The translations under genes were made by a program, and so were the position numbers. 64,000 nucleotides of DNA, from positions 2,666,001 through 2,730,000 of the forward strand of contig NZ_CP024996.1 of assembly GCF_003719195.1 (NCBI RefSeq). The letters are read 5' to 3'. The DNA is from Herbaspirillum rubrisubalbicans. GTDB lineage: Bacteria > Pseudomonadota > Gammaproteobacteria > Burkholderiales > Burkholderiaceae_D. A model generated the notes under the pieces. The model was not told the origin of the DNA. It saw only the letters and a list, made by a program, of their open reading frames with translations, and searched no databases. Positions 12,401 through 21,035 of this stretch are shown one piece after another (position 1 is the first letter of the stretch; the number at the start of each line of letters is the position of its first letter).

Positions 12401-13103
12401 CTTCATCCCCGATCCCTGCAGTGCTCCGGGCGCGCGCCTGTATCGCACCGGTGATCTGGCGCGACGCTTGCCGGATGGCGCTATCGACTATGTCGGGCGC
12501 ATCGATGATCAGGTCAAATTACGCGGCTTCCGCATCGAACTGGGCGAGATCGAAGCCCATCTGCTGGCGCATGCCGAGGTGCGTCAGGCCGTAGTGGTAC
12601 TGCGTGAAGGGCGGCTGGTGGCATATCTGGTGACCGATGCCGGGTTCGATCAGGCGTCGCTGCAACAGCAATTGGCGGCCTGTCTGCCTGACTACATGTT
12701 GCCTACGCAATGGGTGCGACTGGAGCAGTTGCCACTTACCGCCAACGGCAAGATCGACCGCAAGCAATTGCCGTTGGTGGCGCTGGAACATGAAGCCTTT
12801 ATTGCTCCTGCCGGCCCCACCGAGACCGCTATCGCCACCATCTGGCAAGACGTGCTGGGCGTGCCTCAGGTCGGCGCCAGCGACAACTTCTTTGCCCTCG
12901 GCGGACATTCCTTGTTGGCGACGCGCGTCATGGCGCGCGTACAGCGGCAACTACAAGTGAGCCTGCCGCTACAGGTGTTTTTTGAATTGCTGACGCCGGC
13001 CCAACTGGCTCGCCATATCGACAGCCTGACGTCTGGTGCCGTGCCCGACAGCGCGCAAGCCAGTGCCCGTGCGGCCGATCTGCTCGCTGCACTGGAGCAG
13101 TAG
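3498..13103 (+). CDS. NRPS 1: C-A(Asp)-T-C-A(Thr)-T-C-A(Gly)-T
   Basis: A 3201-residue synthetase with three modules. C1 has HHSISDG near residue 181 and should acylate the first residue with the FAAL-borne fatty acid. A1 pocket residues read by eye give DLTKIGHVGK, an aspartate code; T1 is GGDSI with Ser1055. C2 has HHICGDG near 1252. A2 gives DFWNIGMVHK, the classic threonine code; T2 is GGHS with Ser2112. C3 has HHIVADA near 2293, lacking the usual final glycine. A3 gives DILQLGVIWK, a glycine code; T3 carries Ser3138. No epimerase or thioesterase is present, so the chain passes to the next protein. T1 has the GGDS form usually found before epimerisation domains although none follows. Predicted contribution: acyl-Asp-Thr-Gly, with Asp probably beta-hydroxylated. 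Confidence 0.9.
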   Translation: MSSVLDALEGMSPLQRQAALTMLRAKGLLPDAGPAAYALEQTQAQPDQSRAPLSYAQQRLWFLWQLDPASPAYNLSNIIDLQGPLNLPALERTLASLVARHAALRTHFAEQDGQAWQCVADPGPVVLPVEGTLDTPLTPQHAAELARHEAHRPFDLQHGPLLRARLLVLGPQMHQLLLTMHHSISDGWSLALLPDELRALYAHHAGGAPLTLAPLPLQYPQYAAWQRRWMEQGERARQLDYWTRQLGGHVTRLELPSDRPRATAQGDAGAHHYFSLTPDVSDRIKSFCQTSGVTLAMFLLACFKAVLYRHSGQQDIWIGVPNANRPHPETEAMLGFFVNTQVLRTDLTGAPSFDTLLCRVRDNFIQAQQHQDLPFDQLVEALNPQRSAKGNPLFDAKFTMMVPIERHWQGGGLAFTMRDSPVLHSHFELSLDATDLGAHIDGCFTYATALFDADRIARLAAQLTVFADEAAAHSDRSIDQIALLGPQQQQQLVEWSTGPDPALQVGSVLQMFQAMAMAHPEQTALSDATQQLSYAQLEQAATSLAHTLIEAGVTTETPVAVCAPRSADLVVGMLAVMKAGGIHVPLDPELPAARLRGQLADCGARIVLGAPQHLSWMASQPEGLVCLSLAGYPQAAVQPSGLPALPLPHPQQAAYIIYTSGSTGRPKGVVVSHAALANYTGGLLQRLAAKEPLAMAMVSTPAADLGHTVLFGALCGGHTLHLLAPQVCFDPDAFAAYLRQCHIGVLKIVPSHLSALLHAADAQGALPWHTLIIGGETAPVELLHQLRTLRPECRVINHYGPTETTVGVLTHVMDKLSLPATPLPVGMPLPGMRASILDAHLQRLPPGVPGELYLGGVGVARGYHGRADLSAERFVPDPFTDSGERLYRTGDRARYRSDGSIEFLGRADDQVKIRGYRVEPGEVAQVLRGLTGVDQAVVVTLADEHEPDKLRLHAYYTAGAPDAPQPAALQDALQALLPDYMQPASLQRLNALPLTANGKLDRQRLPRFASPLAEAVGAAKPRNPLEETLAAIWAEVLKCEQIGIHDNFFALGGDSILSLQIIARARKRGIKLSPRQIFEQQSIAALAQGLHDKNGIGEGATRQAPVTVPRADRSRALPMSHAQERLWLLWALDPQSRAYNLTQAMHWRGQLNVAALQSALDALVARHESLRTVFIPAGTSARQHVHAAADAQLVLAHDTLPPDLPDSALPALRERLDRLPFDLTQGPLLRALLLARTGEQGNCDDHVLVLSMHHICGDGWSLNLLYEELVLAYQAACAGRLPDWQPLPIQYADYAAWQHQAQTQTDWPAQRNYWLARLNGADALPALPYDHPRPTVRSGAGAWIRRRIPHHVTSGLRILARNADASLSMALLSSFALLLRHHGAAADLTIGMPVANRRWQETEALIGFFVNMLALRIDTASSSNLQGLLAHVRNVVLDAQQHQDLPFEQVVAALQPARSMAHTPLFQVVFNHQVRHVETLRRLPGLDISLLDTTLPSTKFDLSLHTSEIEDELNAVFEYSTDLFDATTIDRMADQWLLLLEGMVADPAARISDLPLQDATTRQALLQDWNPQQVDHPEQACLHTLIEAQAAHRPHAMAVDQLSYDQLNRRANRLAHRLIQLGAGPERLVGVAMERGPDLIITLLAVLKAGAAYLPLDPAYPPQRLAYMIDDAQPVLVLSENGIDLPVNTVQGINLSALDLSAEPESNPSNQSVPGNLAYCIYTSGSTGQPKGALLTHRHVTRLFQSTAGQYHFGPEDVWTLFHSYAFDFSVWEIFGALLHGGRLVVVPHLVSRSPQDFHRLLLEQGVTVLNQTPSAFRQLIPEALSTNDAGRLRLVIFGGDALDTGSLQPWFDAFDDHQPQLVNMYGITETTVHVSYRPITIDDCRRSVSPIGAVLDDLSWYVLDDALNPVPPGVTGELYIGGAGLARGYLGRPALTAQRFIPNPFGSGRLYRTGDQARWHLEEGMQYLGRNDRQVKLRGFRIELGEIEAALKAQPGVTDAVVLIHQGAAGEQLVAYLVAPSDLARDGLRAALATRLPDYMLPAHYMLLDQFPLTANGKLDRQQLPPPEAVQDQYVAPEGPIETALAAIWQEVLGVERVGATDNFFELGGHSLLATQVVARVSHHLGANLPLRAVFEAPQLGALAALVTPGNVGPGIIAQDRHQAPLSPLQQRLWFLWQLAPGSTAYHITRRFSLSARLHPAALEHAVLALAQRQAMLRTRFEQHDGLVQQDILTQAVVRPQWHHAADRQNALDWLEQQAQMPFDLTQGPAWRIAVAETADAADGVQYLQISLHHIVADARTVQLLIQELTALYRGDTLLPLPVQYADYADWQQQWLAAGHAQRQLHYWQQALAGLPEQARLPTDHVRPRQPSHRGGQLLLRLPAPLARSVLELARRAGATPFMAQLALFQCLLWRLGGQADVAVGVPVVNRPRLETEGLVGCFLNTQVMRTQIDGAGSLWALLAQVREVVMQAQSHQELPFEQLVEVLQPARSLDRHPLFQVAFDYRQADATLLPHLGQAALQEMPRAHVIAKFDLELALQETSRDELQASFTYAEDLFEAATIGRLSEYWQQLLEAVVANPDAPLDALPLLPAAELAQIQQANASAMDYPRTACLHQLIEQRVHERAAEIALIMDHQHLTHGELQQRANSLAVHLQALGVGPDVLVGVAMPRGPIQIISLLAILKAGGAYLPLDPAYPAQRLADMANDAQPLLLLTQSSVNLPPMAGQRLIIDDLPELSTEVVTSTVTPANLAYCIYTSGSTGKPKGVMISHGNLVNFLYTMAQAPGLTRDDRILGLTSLSFDIAGLEIWLPLLQGAQLVLSSRDQAQDPRQLLALIAQHDISVIQATPSTWRMLSEQDNLTLLHGRTLLCGGEALPADLAARLLATGAHVWNVYGPTETTIWSARQLLTIDAPKPLLGGPIGNTQLHVLDAAMQVCAANVVGELYIGGDGVARGYRGRPGLTAERFIPDPCSAPGARLYRTGDLARRLPDGAIDYVGRIDDQVKLRGFRIELGEIEAHLLAHAEVRQAVVVLREGRLVAYLVTDAGFDQASLQQQLAACLPDYMLPTQWVRLEQLPLTANGKIDRKQLPLVALEHEAFIAPAGPTETAIATIWQDVLGVPQVGASDNFFALGGHSLLATRVMARVQRQLQVSLPLQVFFELLTPAQLARHIDSLTSGAVPDSAQASARAADLLAALEQ
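8057..9823 (+). repeat. Thr A-T cassette, copy 1 of 3
   Basis: A block of about 1.77 kb nearly identical to 14486-16252 and 25516-27274. It runs from the end of a condensation domain through the whole Thr adenylation domain to just before the carrier-domain serine. Only scattered single-base differences are seen, for example CAC versus CGC in the GQYHFGP/GQYRFGP segment and GAC versus GAA in FGGDALD/FGGEALD. The flanking C and T sequences are clearly different between copies. Confidence 0.95.
11174..12922 (+). repeat. Gly A-T cassette, copy 1 of 2
   Basis: About 1.75 kb nearly identical to 22423-24171 with a constant offset of 11249 bases. It begins in the C-terminal part of a condensation domain and ends just after the carrier-domain serine codon. 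Few substitutions are visible, for example the codons for DDLPEL versus DGLPEL. Confidence 0.95.
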
Positions 13104-13130
13104 CCCTTAACCCAAGCAAACAGACCCGAC

Positions 13131-16100
13131 ATGGACCAACAGATCGCCACCGTACGCCGCTTCCTCGCCTTGCCTGCGGCAAAGCGGAAATTGTTCTGGC
13201 AGCAATTGCAGGATGCCGGTATCGATTTGCGCCAGTTTCCGATTCCCCCGGCGCTGGGTCATGAAGACCAGCCGTCGCTGTCGCAGTCACGGCTGTGGTT
13301 CCTGTGGCAGTTGGCGCCTGACAGTGCCCTGTACAACATTCCCGGCGCACTGGAATTGGAGGGCGAGCTCGATACCAGCGCACTGTCCGCCGCTTTCGAA
13401 GGACTGGCTCAGCGCCATCCGGTGTTGCGCAGCAACTTTATCGAACGCGACGGTCAGCCGACGGTAGTGGTCCATACGACCCGCAGCTTCGCGCTGGAAT
13501 GGATCGATCTGTCCGCGCTGATCGGCACCGCCCAGCAACAGGCCTTGGCTGCTGCCACCCAGCGCCATGGGCTGGCACCTTTTGATCTGACCACAGACGT
13601 CCTGATGCGGGTGGCCTTGGTGCGTCTGGCACCGGCACGCCACGTGCTACTGTTGTGCCTGCACCATATCGTGGCCGATGGCTGGTCTTTGCAACTGCTG
13701 ATGCAGGAACTGGCGCTGCGGTATTCCCAACACTGCGATCCTGCCGCTGTTGATGCTGATGTTGATGTGGAAGCGGCGGCGCCTGCCTTGCGCTATTCCG
13801 ACTATGCCGTCTGGCAGCGCGCCTGGCTGGAGGCGGGCGAGGGCGAACGCCAGTTGGCTTATTGGCGCACCGTGCTGGGCCAGGACCATACACTGCTGGC
13901 GCTGCCACACGACCGCGCGCGGCCGGCGCAATCCAGCTGGCAGGGCGCAGCGTTGCGGTGCCGGTTGCCGGCGCCGCTGGTGAAGGCTTTACACGAACAG
14001 GCGCGCCATCACGGAGCCACGCCGTTCATGTTGCTGTTGGCAGGTTTCCAATTGTTGTTGCACCGACTGTCTGGACAAGCCCAGGTACGCGTTGGCGTCC
14101 CCATGGCCAATCGCCAGCGCAGCGAAACCGAAGAGGTGGTCGGGTGCTTCATTAATACGCAGGTGATGCAGGCCATACTGACGGACGACATGCGGGTGGC
14201 GCAGTTGCTGGCACAGGTGCGGGATACCGTGATTCAGGCGCAAGGCCAACAGGACCTGCCGTTCGACCAGTTGGTGGAGGCATTGCAGCCGCAGCGCGGC
14301 CTTAGCCACCATCCGTTGTTCCAGGCCATGTTCAATTACCAACAGCAAAATCAGGGACATTGGGAGACATGGCCGGGCATGTCGGTACGCCAGCTGGATC
14401 GCGCCGTGCATGTGGCCAAGTTCGACCTCGACCTGACGGTGATCGTCAACGGCCAAGGTCAGATGGATGCCATCCTGACCTATGCCACCGACCTGTTCGA
14501 TGCAACCACCATCGACCGCATGGCCGACCAATGGTTGTTGCTACTGGAAGGCATGGTCGCTGATCCCACCGCCCGCATCAGCGATTTGCCACTGCAGGAT
14601 GCGACCACGCGCCAAGCCCTGCTGCAAGACTGGAATCCGCAACAGGTGGACCACCCAGAGCAAGCCTGCCTGCATACCCTGATCGAAGCACAAGCTGCGC
14701 ATCGCCCCCATGCAATGGCAGTCGACCAACTCAGCTACGACCAACTGAACCGCCGCGCCAATCGGCTGGCGCACCGGCTGATCCAACTTGGTGCCGGACC
14801 AGAACGCCTGGTCGGCGTTGCCATGGAGCGGGGGCCAGATCTCATCATCACCTTGCTGGCCGTGCTCAAGGCCGGCGCCGCTTACTTGCCGCTGGATCCC
14901 GCTTATCCGCCGCAGCGGCTGGCTTACATGATCGATGATGCACAGCCGGTGCTGGTGCTCTCCGAGAATGGTATTGATCTCCCCGTGAACACGGTTCAGG
15001 GCATCAATCTGAGCGCTCTGGATCTCAGCGCAGAACCAGAGAGCAATCCATCTAATCAATCCGTCCCCGGCAATCTGGCCTACTGCATTTACACCTCCGG
15101 CTCCACCGGCCAGCCCAAGGGCGCTTTGCTGACGCACCGTCACGTCACGCGACTGTTCCAGAGCACTGCCGGTCAATACCGCTTCGGCCCGGAGGATGTC
15201 TGGACACTGTTTCACTCTTACGCCTTCGACTTCTCGGTCTGGGAAATCTTTGGCGCATTGCTGCATGGCGGCCGTCTGGTTGTCGTGCCGCATTTGGTCA
15301 GCCGCTCGCCACAAGACTTTCATCGCTTGCTGCTTGAACAAGGTGTAACCGTCCTCAACCAGACTCCATCGGCCTTCCGTCAATTGATCCCGGAAGCCCT
15401 GAGCACCAACGATGCAGGCCGTTTGCGACTGGTGATCTTTGGTGGTGAAGCCCTCGACACCGGCAGCCTGCAGCCATGGTTCGACGCCTTCGGCGACCAT
15501 CAGCCGCAATTGGTCAACATGTACGGCATCACCGAAACTACGGTCCATGTCAGCTATCGCCCGATCACGATTGATGACTGCCGGCGGTCCGTCAGCCCCA
15601 TCGGGGCAGTACTGGACGATCTCAGTTGGTATGTACTGGATGATGCCCTCAATCCGGTGCCGCCCGGCGTCACCGGCGAACTCTACATCGGCGGTGCCGG
15701 GCTGGCACGCGGTTATCTGGGATGGCCCGCACTCACTGCACAACGTTTCATTCCCAATCCTTTCGGTTCCGGGCGTCTGTACCGCACCGGCGATCAGGCC
15801 CGTTGGCACCTTGAAGAAGGCATGCAATACCTCGGCCGTAATGATCGGCAGGTCAAGCTGCGCGGTTTCCGCATCGAGCTTGGCGAAATCGAAGCTGCCT
15901 TGAAAGCCCAGCCGGGCGTCACTGATGCCGTGGTGCTGATTCATCAGGGCGCAGCAGGCGAACAACTAGTCGCCTATCTGGTGGCCCCCAGCGATCTGGC
16001 CCGCGATGGCTTGCGCGCCGCGCTGGCGACACGTCTGCCCGACTACATGCTGCCGGCCCATTACATGTTGCTTGATCAATTCCCGCTGACCGCCAACGGC

Positions 16101-19100
16101 AAGCTGGACCGTCAACAACTGCCGCCACCCGAGGCCGTGCAGGACCAATACGTCGCCCCCGAAGGCCCTATCGAAACCGCACTGGCCGCCATCTGGCAAG
16201 AGGTGCTGGGCGTGGAACGGGTAGGGGCCACGGATAATTTCTTCGAACTGGGGGGGGATTCGATCATCTCTCTACAGATGGTGGCCCGCGCCCGTACAGC
16301 GGCGATCCGCCTGCATCCGAAGGATATCTTCTTGCATCAGCACATCCGTGCGCTGGCCGCCATCGTCGGCACAGCGCCGCCGCAAGCAGACCAGCAGAAA
16401 CATCTGGAACAGCGCAGTGGTGATGTGCCGCTGACGCCGGTGCAATCGTGGTTCCTGCAGCGACCCATGGCGCAGCGCCATCACTGGAACCAGGCGATCC
16501 TGCTGAGCGTGCCGTCGCAGCTGAGGCCGGCCACGCTAGCGCAGGCCCTGACCACACTGGTGCGCCATCACGAAGGACTGCGCCTGGCCTTTACGCTGAC
16601 GGCCGGCCAATGGCGCCAGTTTTATGGTCAGACCGACGAGGCGGCACTGCTGCAATGCTATCAGGTGCAAGGCGATGCAGACATGGCGCAGCTTGCCAAC
16701 CGCGTGCAAGCCGGATTCGATCTGGCACGACCGGCCTTGCTCAAAGCGGTTCTGGCGCAATGGCCGGATGGCCAGCGCCGCCTGTTGCTGGTGGCGCATC
16801 ACCTGGTGGTCGATGGCGTATCGTGGCGGATTCTGGTCGAAGACCTCAACACCCTGTGCAAGGGGGGGGCGCTGGCCGCGCCCAGTGCCTCCTTCAAGCG
16901 CTGGGCGCAGCATCTGCATCAGTTGGCGGCCGCTCCGGCGTTGCTGGCGCAGTTGCCGTTCTGGCATGCGCAGCTTGAAAATGCGCCGGACTTCCCGCGT
17001 GAACTGCCGGGTGCCCCGTGCAATCTGGCCGAACGCGGCCAGGCTGGCATGGCGTTGGAGCGCACGCTGACCGCCACACTGCTGCGCGAGGTACATGCAC
17101 CATATCGCACCCGCATCGAAGACATCCTGCTGGCGGCACTGACGCGGTGCCTGTGCCGGTGGAGCGGCCAGACCTCGTTGCTGGTCGAACTTGAAGGCCA
17201 CGGTCGCGAGGACGAAGACGGCGCCATCGACCTGAGCCGTACGGTGGGGTGGTTCACCAGTGTCTATCCGGTGCGACTGGGACCGTTTGCAGATGACGGC
17301 ACGGCTGCCGCGATCAAGACCGTCAAACAGCAACTGCGCGCGGTACCGCAACGCGGACTGGGATATGGCATCCTGCGCCACTTGTCACGGCATCCCGCGC
17401 TAGAAGCGCCGACACTGGGCCAGCCCCGCGTGACCTTCAACTACCTTGGTCAATTCGACAGCCTGACCGCCCAGCAGGATGGTTTGCGTCTGGTCAGCGG
17501 AGAACTCGGTGCCAGCCGCTCGCAACAGGCGCCGCTGGACAACTGGCTGGTCTTCAACGGCGCGGTGCGTGACGGGCAACTGCGCTTCACTTGTGAATTC
17601 AGCCCGCAGCAATACCATGCACCGACCATCAACAGCTTGCTGCAGGATTGGCAGCAAACGCTGGAAACGATGGCGCAACATTGTCTGGATAGCAGCACCC
17701 GCGCCGCCGTCACCCCCAGTGACTTCCCGCTGGCCGACCTCAGCCAACAAGATCTGGACGACTTACCGGTGGATTGGTCCAGGGTGGAAGACTTGTATCC
17801 CGCCGCGCCGCTGCAGCAGGGCATTCTGTTCCATACCTTGCTGGAGCCCGGACAGGGCGTCTACCTGAATCAGCTGGTGCTGGATATCGATGGCCTGGAC
17901 GCCTCCCGTTTCATTGCCGCCTGGCAGCATGTGGTGACGCGCCATCCGATCCTTCGAACCGGTTTCGTCATCCCGGCAGGACGTGGGCCGGCGCAGGCTT
18001 TGCAGGTGGTGTATCGCCACGCCCGCATGCCGGTCGCGCTGGAAGATCTTCGGCAGCTTGCGCCGCCGGCGCAGCAGGCCCGTTTGCAGGACTTGCAGCA
18101 GCATGCTCTGCAACAAGGTTTCGAGCTGGCGCAGGCGCCGCTGCAAAAACTGATCCTGGCCCACATCGGCCCCGGCACCCAGCGGTACCAGTTCATCTGG
18201 ACCCATCATCATTTGCTGATGGATGGCTGGAGCACCGCAGCGCTGATGGCGGAGGTGTGGCGCCACTACTTGGGCGAGGCCGGCGCCAGCCAGCCCGCGC
18301 CTGGTTATCGTGAACATATTGCCTGGCTGGCTGCCCGCGAACAGGAGCCGGCGCGCCAATTCTGGCTGGCGCGCCTGCGTCAGTTGCCGGAACCGACCTT
18401 GCTGGCCAACGTGCTGGCGCACGAGCGACCAACAGTGGGCGCAGGCGAAGCCACGCATCAGGTCCGCACCCACCGCCTGACGAGCGCAGCGACGCAAGCC
18501 CTGCAGCGCTTCGCCCAGACCAGCCGGATCACCCTCAATACATTGGTGCAAGCTGCCTGGATCGTGCTGTTGCAGCGCTATTGCAACCGCAGCCAGGTGG
18601 CCTTCGGCGCCACCGTTGCCGGTCGTCCGGCCGACTTGCCGCACGCGGGGGCGATTCTTGGACTGTTCATCAACACCTTGCCTGTGATCGCTGCCCCGGA
18701 CCCTGGGCAGGTCGTCACCGATTGGCTGCAGGCGTTACAGGAACACAATCTGGACATGCGCGAGTACGAGCAGACCCCGTTGCAGCAGATCCAGAGCTGG
18801 TCCGCTGCCAGCGACGCCACAGGACAAACAGGACAAGCCGGGCGGGCGTTGTTTGACACCATTATCGTGTTCGACAACTATCCCACCGACCAGGCGCTGC
18901 GCAAACGCTGCGCGCGCAGCTTCAGCTTGTCCAAGGTGGCCGACCACGAAACGCCGCACTATCCGCTGACCATCGCGGTTGAGGCTGGGACGCAGTTGCG
19001 GTTCGAGTACACCTGGCTGCGACGTCATTTCAGTGAGGTCCGCATTGACGCCTTGCATGGTCATCTGCAGCACTTGCTGATGCAGATGACGCAAGCCTGC

Positions 19101-21035
19101 GCCAGCGGTCTGACCGTGGGCCAGCTGCAAATGCCGGACACGGCGCAACAACAGCAACTGGCGCAGTGGAGTGCACCACGGGCCGGCAGCGGGTATGTAC
19201 ATCAGCATGATGTGACCGCATTGTTCCAGCAGCAGGCGGCGCGTCAACCGCAGGCCGTGGCGCTGGTGTTTGCACAGCGCCAGATGAGCTATGGTGAACT
19301 CAATACCCGCAGTAACCGACTGGCGCACTGGTTACGCGACCAGGGCGTGGGGCCGGACACCGTGGTGGCGGTGGCCATGACGCGCAGCACCGAACTGTTG
19401 GTGGCTTTGCTGGCCATCCTCAAGGCCGGTGGCGCCTATCTGCCGCTGGATGTGGACCATCCGGCCGAGCGCTTGTCGTTCATGCTGCAGGACATGGCGC
19501 CGCGTCTGGTGCTGACGCAGGCCCACCTGCAAGCACGCCTGCCGGCTGGCATACTGCCGCCGGTATGGCGGGTCGATGCCGACTGGGAGCAGGCCGCATC
19601 CCAGCCCGATGACGATCTACCGTCATTGGCCGCGCCCGACAATTTGGCCTATTGCATCTATACCTCGGGCTCGACCGGCCAACCCAAGGCCGTCGTCAAT
19701 ACCCACCAAGGTCTGGCCCACCGCATGCTGTGGATGCGCGAGCACTACGGCGTAGGGCCCGATACCATCCTGCTGCACAAGGCGCCGTTCAGCTTCGATG
19801 TCTCGGTCTGGGAGCTGTTCCTGCCGCTGGTCAGCGGTGCCCGCATGGTCATCGCCGAACCCGATGAGCACAAGGATCCGCAGCGACTGTGTGCGTTGAT
19901 CCGGCGTCACGCTATCCAGTTCGTGCATTTCGTGCCAGCCATGATGCGGCAGTTCCTGGCCGATCCCGATGCGTGCGCCTGCACCAGCCTGCTCCGAGTG
20001 TTTTCTGGGGGCGATGCGCTCAGCGCCGACTTGCAAGGGCTGTTGTTCGCCAGCCTGCCATGGGTGTCCCTGCACAACCGCTATGGCCCCACCGAGGCAC
20101 TGATTTTTACCTCTTACTGGAACTGCAGCGATGACCGTGCCGCCAGCATTCCGATCGGCTATCCGGTTCATGACACCTGCATTCACATTCTCGACCCCGA
20201 GATGCATGCAGTCCCACCGGGCGTGCCGGGCGAGCTGTACATCGGCGGCATCGGTCTGGCGCGTGGCTACTTCGGCCGACCAGGCCTGAGCGCCGAACGC
20301 TTCGTGCCTGACCCGTTCGGGCCGGCCGGCCAGCGGCTGTATCGTACCGGTGACCTCGGGCTGTGGGGCACGGAAGGTGCCATCCGCTATCTGGGACGAC
20401 TTGATCATCAGGTCAAGATTCGTGGCTTCCGTATTGAGTTAGGCGAAATCAGCGAGCGCATCAAGGGCCATCCCGGCGTGGCCGATGCCGTGGTGGTGGC
20501 GCTGGACACGCCTTCGGGCAAACAACTGGCCGGTTATTGGGTGGCGCAGGAGGGTGGGCAGCAGATTGACCAGGAAAGCCTGCGCCTGCATCTGCGGGCG
20601 GGCTTGCCCGAATACATGGTGCCGCCGTCACTGCAGCCGGTCGCTTCCATTCCGTTGATGATCAACGGCAAGGTCGACCTGAAGGCCTTGCCGCCACCAC
20701 AATCTGGCCAGCACACGGAACCGGGCGGCGGACCCAAGCTGGCGCCACGCAGTCCCATGGAGCTGGAGCTGGCGCGCATCTGGCGCGAGGTTTTGGACAT
20801 CGACGAAGTGGGGGTCGACGAGCACTTTCTCGACATTGGCGGTCATTCGTTGCTGGCCGCTCAGGTCACGGCGCGGGTGCGCCACGAGCTGGGCCTGGTG
20901 CTGCCCCTGCGCAGCATGTTTGAGTCCGGCACCATCGCCCAGCTGGCGGCAGAACTCGACGCTACCGCCGGCGACGGATTGGGCGGCACGATGTCAGAGC
21001 GCATCGATGCCTTGCTCTCGGAGACCGAAGCATGA
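13131..21035 (+). CDS. NRPS 2: C-A(Thr)-T-E-C-A(X)-T
   Basis: A 2634-residue protein with two modules and an epimerase. C4 has HHIVADG near residue 177. A4 is a near-copy of the Thr domain of NRPS 1 (DFWNIGMVHK). T4 is GGDSI with Ser1044, followed by an epimerisation domain with HHLVVDG near 1222, EGHGRE, TVGWFTSVYP and NYLGQ. C5 begins VEDLYPAAPLQQG and has HHHLLMDG near 1691, as expected for a domain accepting a D-configured donor. A5 gives DVWHFGRIFK: the first five positions match serine codes such as that of EntF, but the rest do not. T5 carries Ser2573. The predicted contribution is D-Thr (probably D-allo-Thr) then an uncertain residue X, a candidate for graminine. Confidence 0.9.
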   Translation: MDQQIATVRRFLALPAAKRKLFWQQLQDAGIDLRQFPIPPALGHEDQPSLSQSRLWFLWQLAPDSALYNIPGALELEGELDTSALSAAFEGLAQRHPVLRSNFIERDGQPTVVVHTTRSFALEWIDLSALIGTAQQQALAAATQRHGLAPFDLTTDVLMRVALVRLAPARHVLLLCLHHIVADGWSLQLLMQELALRYSQHCDPAAVDADVDVEAAAPALRYSDYAVWQRAWLEAGEGERQLAYWRTVLGQDHTLLALPHDRARPAQSSWQGAALRCRLPAPLVKALHEQARHHGATPFMLLLAGFQLLLHRLSGQAQVRVGVPMANRQRSETEEVVGCFINTQVMQAILTDDMRVAQLLAQVRDTVIQAQGQQDLPFDQLVEALQPQRGLSHHPLFQAMFNYQQQNQGHWETWPGMSVRQLDRAVHVAKFDLDLTVIVNGQGQMDAILTYATDLFDATTIDRMADQWLLLLEGMVADPTARISDLPLQDATTRQALLQDWNPQQVDHPEQACLHTLIEAQAAHRPHAMAVDQLSYDQLNRRANRLAHRLIQLGAGPERLVGVAMERGPDLIITLLAVLKAGAAYLPLDPAYPPQRLAYMIDDAQPVLVLSENGIDLPVNTVQGINLSALDLSAEPESNPSNQSVPGNLAYCIYTSGSTGQPKGALLTHRHVTRLFQSTAGQYRFGPEDVWTLFHSYAFDFSVWEIFGALLHGGRLVVVPHLVSRSPQDFHRLLLEQGVTVLNQTPSAFRQLIPEALSTNDAGRLRLVIFGGEALDTGSLQPWFDAFGDHQPQLVNMYGITETTVHVSYRPITIDDCRRSVSPIGAVLDDLSWYVLDDALNPVPPGVTGELYIGGAGLARGYLGWPALTAQRFIPNPFGSGRLYRTGDQARWHLEEGMQYLGRNDRQVKLRGFRIELGEIEAALKAQPGVTDAVVLIHQGAAGEQLVAYLVAPSDLARDGLRAALATRLPDYMLPAHYMLLDQFPLTANGKLDRQQLPPPEAVQDQYVAPEGPIETALAAIWQEVLGVERVGATDNFFELGGDSIISLQMVARARTAAIRLHPKDIFLHQHIRALAAIVGTAPPQADQQKHLEQRSGDVPLTPVQSWFLQRPMAQRHHWNQAILLSVPSQLRPATLAQALTTLVRHHEGLRLAFTLTAGQWRQFYGQTDEAALLQCYQVQGDADMAQLANRVQAGFDLARPALLKAVLAQWPDGQRRLLLVAHHLVVDGVSWRILVEDLNTLCKGGALAAPSASFKRWAQHLHQLAAAPALLAQLPFWHAQLENAPDFPRELPGAPCNLAERGQAGMALERTLTATLLREVHAPYRTRIEDILLAALTRCLCRWSGQTSLLVELEGHGREDEDGAIDLSRTVGWFTSVYPVRLGPFADDGTAAAIKTVKQQLRAVPQRGLGYGILRHLSRHPALEAPTLGQPRVTFNYLGQFDSLTAQQDGLRLVSGELGASRSQQAPLDNWLVFNGAVRDGQLRFTCEFSPQQYHAPTINSLLQDWQQTLETMAQHCLDSSTRAAVTPSDFPLADLSQQDLDDLPVDWSRVEDLYPAAPLQQGILFHTLLEPGQGVYLNQLVLDIDGLDASRFIAAWQHVVTRHPILRTGFVIPAGRGPAQALQVVYRHARMPVALEDLRQLAPPAQQARLQDLQQHALQQGFELAQAPLQKLILAHIGPGTQRYQFIWTHHHLLMDGWSTAALMAEVWRHYLGEAGASQPAPGYREHIAWLAAREQEPARQFWLARLRQLPEPTLLANVLAHERPTVGAGEATHQVRTHRLTSAATQALQRFAQTSRITLNTLVQAAWIVLLQRYCNRSQVAFGATVAGRPADLPHAGAILGLFINTLPVIAAPDPGQVVTDWLQALQEHNLDMREYEQTPLQQIQSWSAASDATGQTGQAGRALFDTIIVFDNYPTDQALRKRCARSFSLSKVADHETPHYPLTIAVEAGTQLRFEYTWLRRHFSEVRIDALHGHLQHLLMQMTQACASGLTVGQLQMPDTAQQQQLAQWSAPRAGSGYVHQHDVTALFQQQAARQPQAVALVFAQRQMSYGELNTRSNRLAHWLRDQGVGPDTVVAVAMTRSTELLVALLAILKAGGAYLPLDVDHPAERLSFMLQDMAPRLVLTQAHLQARLPAGILPPVWRVDADWEQAASQPDDDLPSLAAPDNLAYCIYTSGSTGQPKAVVNTHQGLAHRMLWMREHYGVGPDTILLHKAPFSFDVSVWELFLPLVSGARMVIAEPDEHKDPQRLCALIRRHAIQFVHFVPAMMRQFLADPDACACTSLLRVFSGGDALSADLQGLLFASLPWVSLHNRYGPTEALIFTSYWNCSDDRAASIPIGYPVHDTCIHILDPEMHAVPPGVPGELYIGGIGLARGYFGRPGLSAERFVPDPFGPAGQRLYRTGDLGLWGTEGAIRYLGRLDHQVKIRGFRIELGEISERIKGHPGVADAVVVALDTPSGKQLAGYWVAQEGGQQIDQESLRLHLRAGLPEYMVPPSLQPVASIPLMINGKVDLKALPPPQSGQHTEPGGGPKLAPRSPMELELARIWREVLDIDEVGVDEHFLDIGGHSLLAAQVTARVRHELGLVLPLRSMFESGTIAQLAAELDATAGDGLGGTMSERIDALLSETEA
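14486..16252 (+). repeat. Thr A-T cassette, copy 2 of 3
   Basis: Near-identical to 8057-9823 with a constant offset of 6429 bases, and to 25516-27274. Here it joins a carrier domain of the GGDS type leading into an epimerase, so the right boundary falls exactly where carrier types diverge. One visible private change turns GRPALTAQ into GWPALTAQ. Confidence 0.95.
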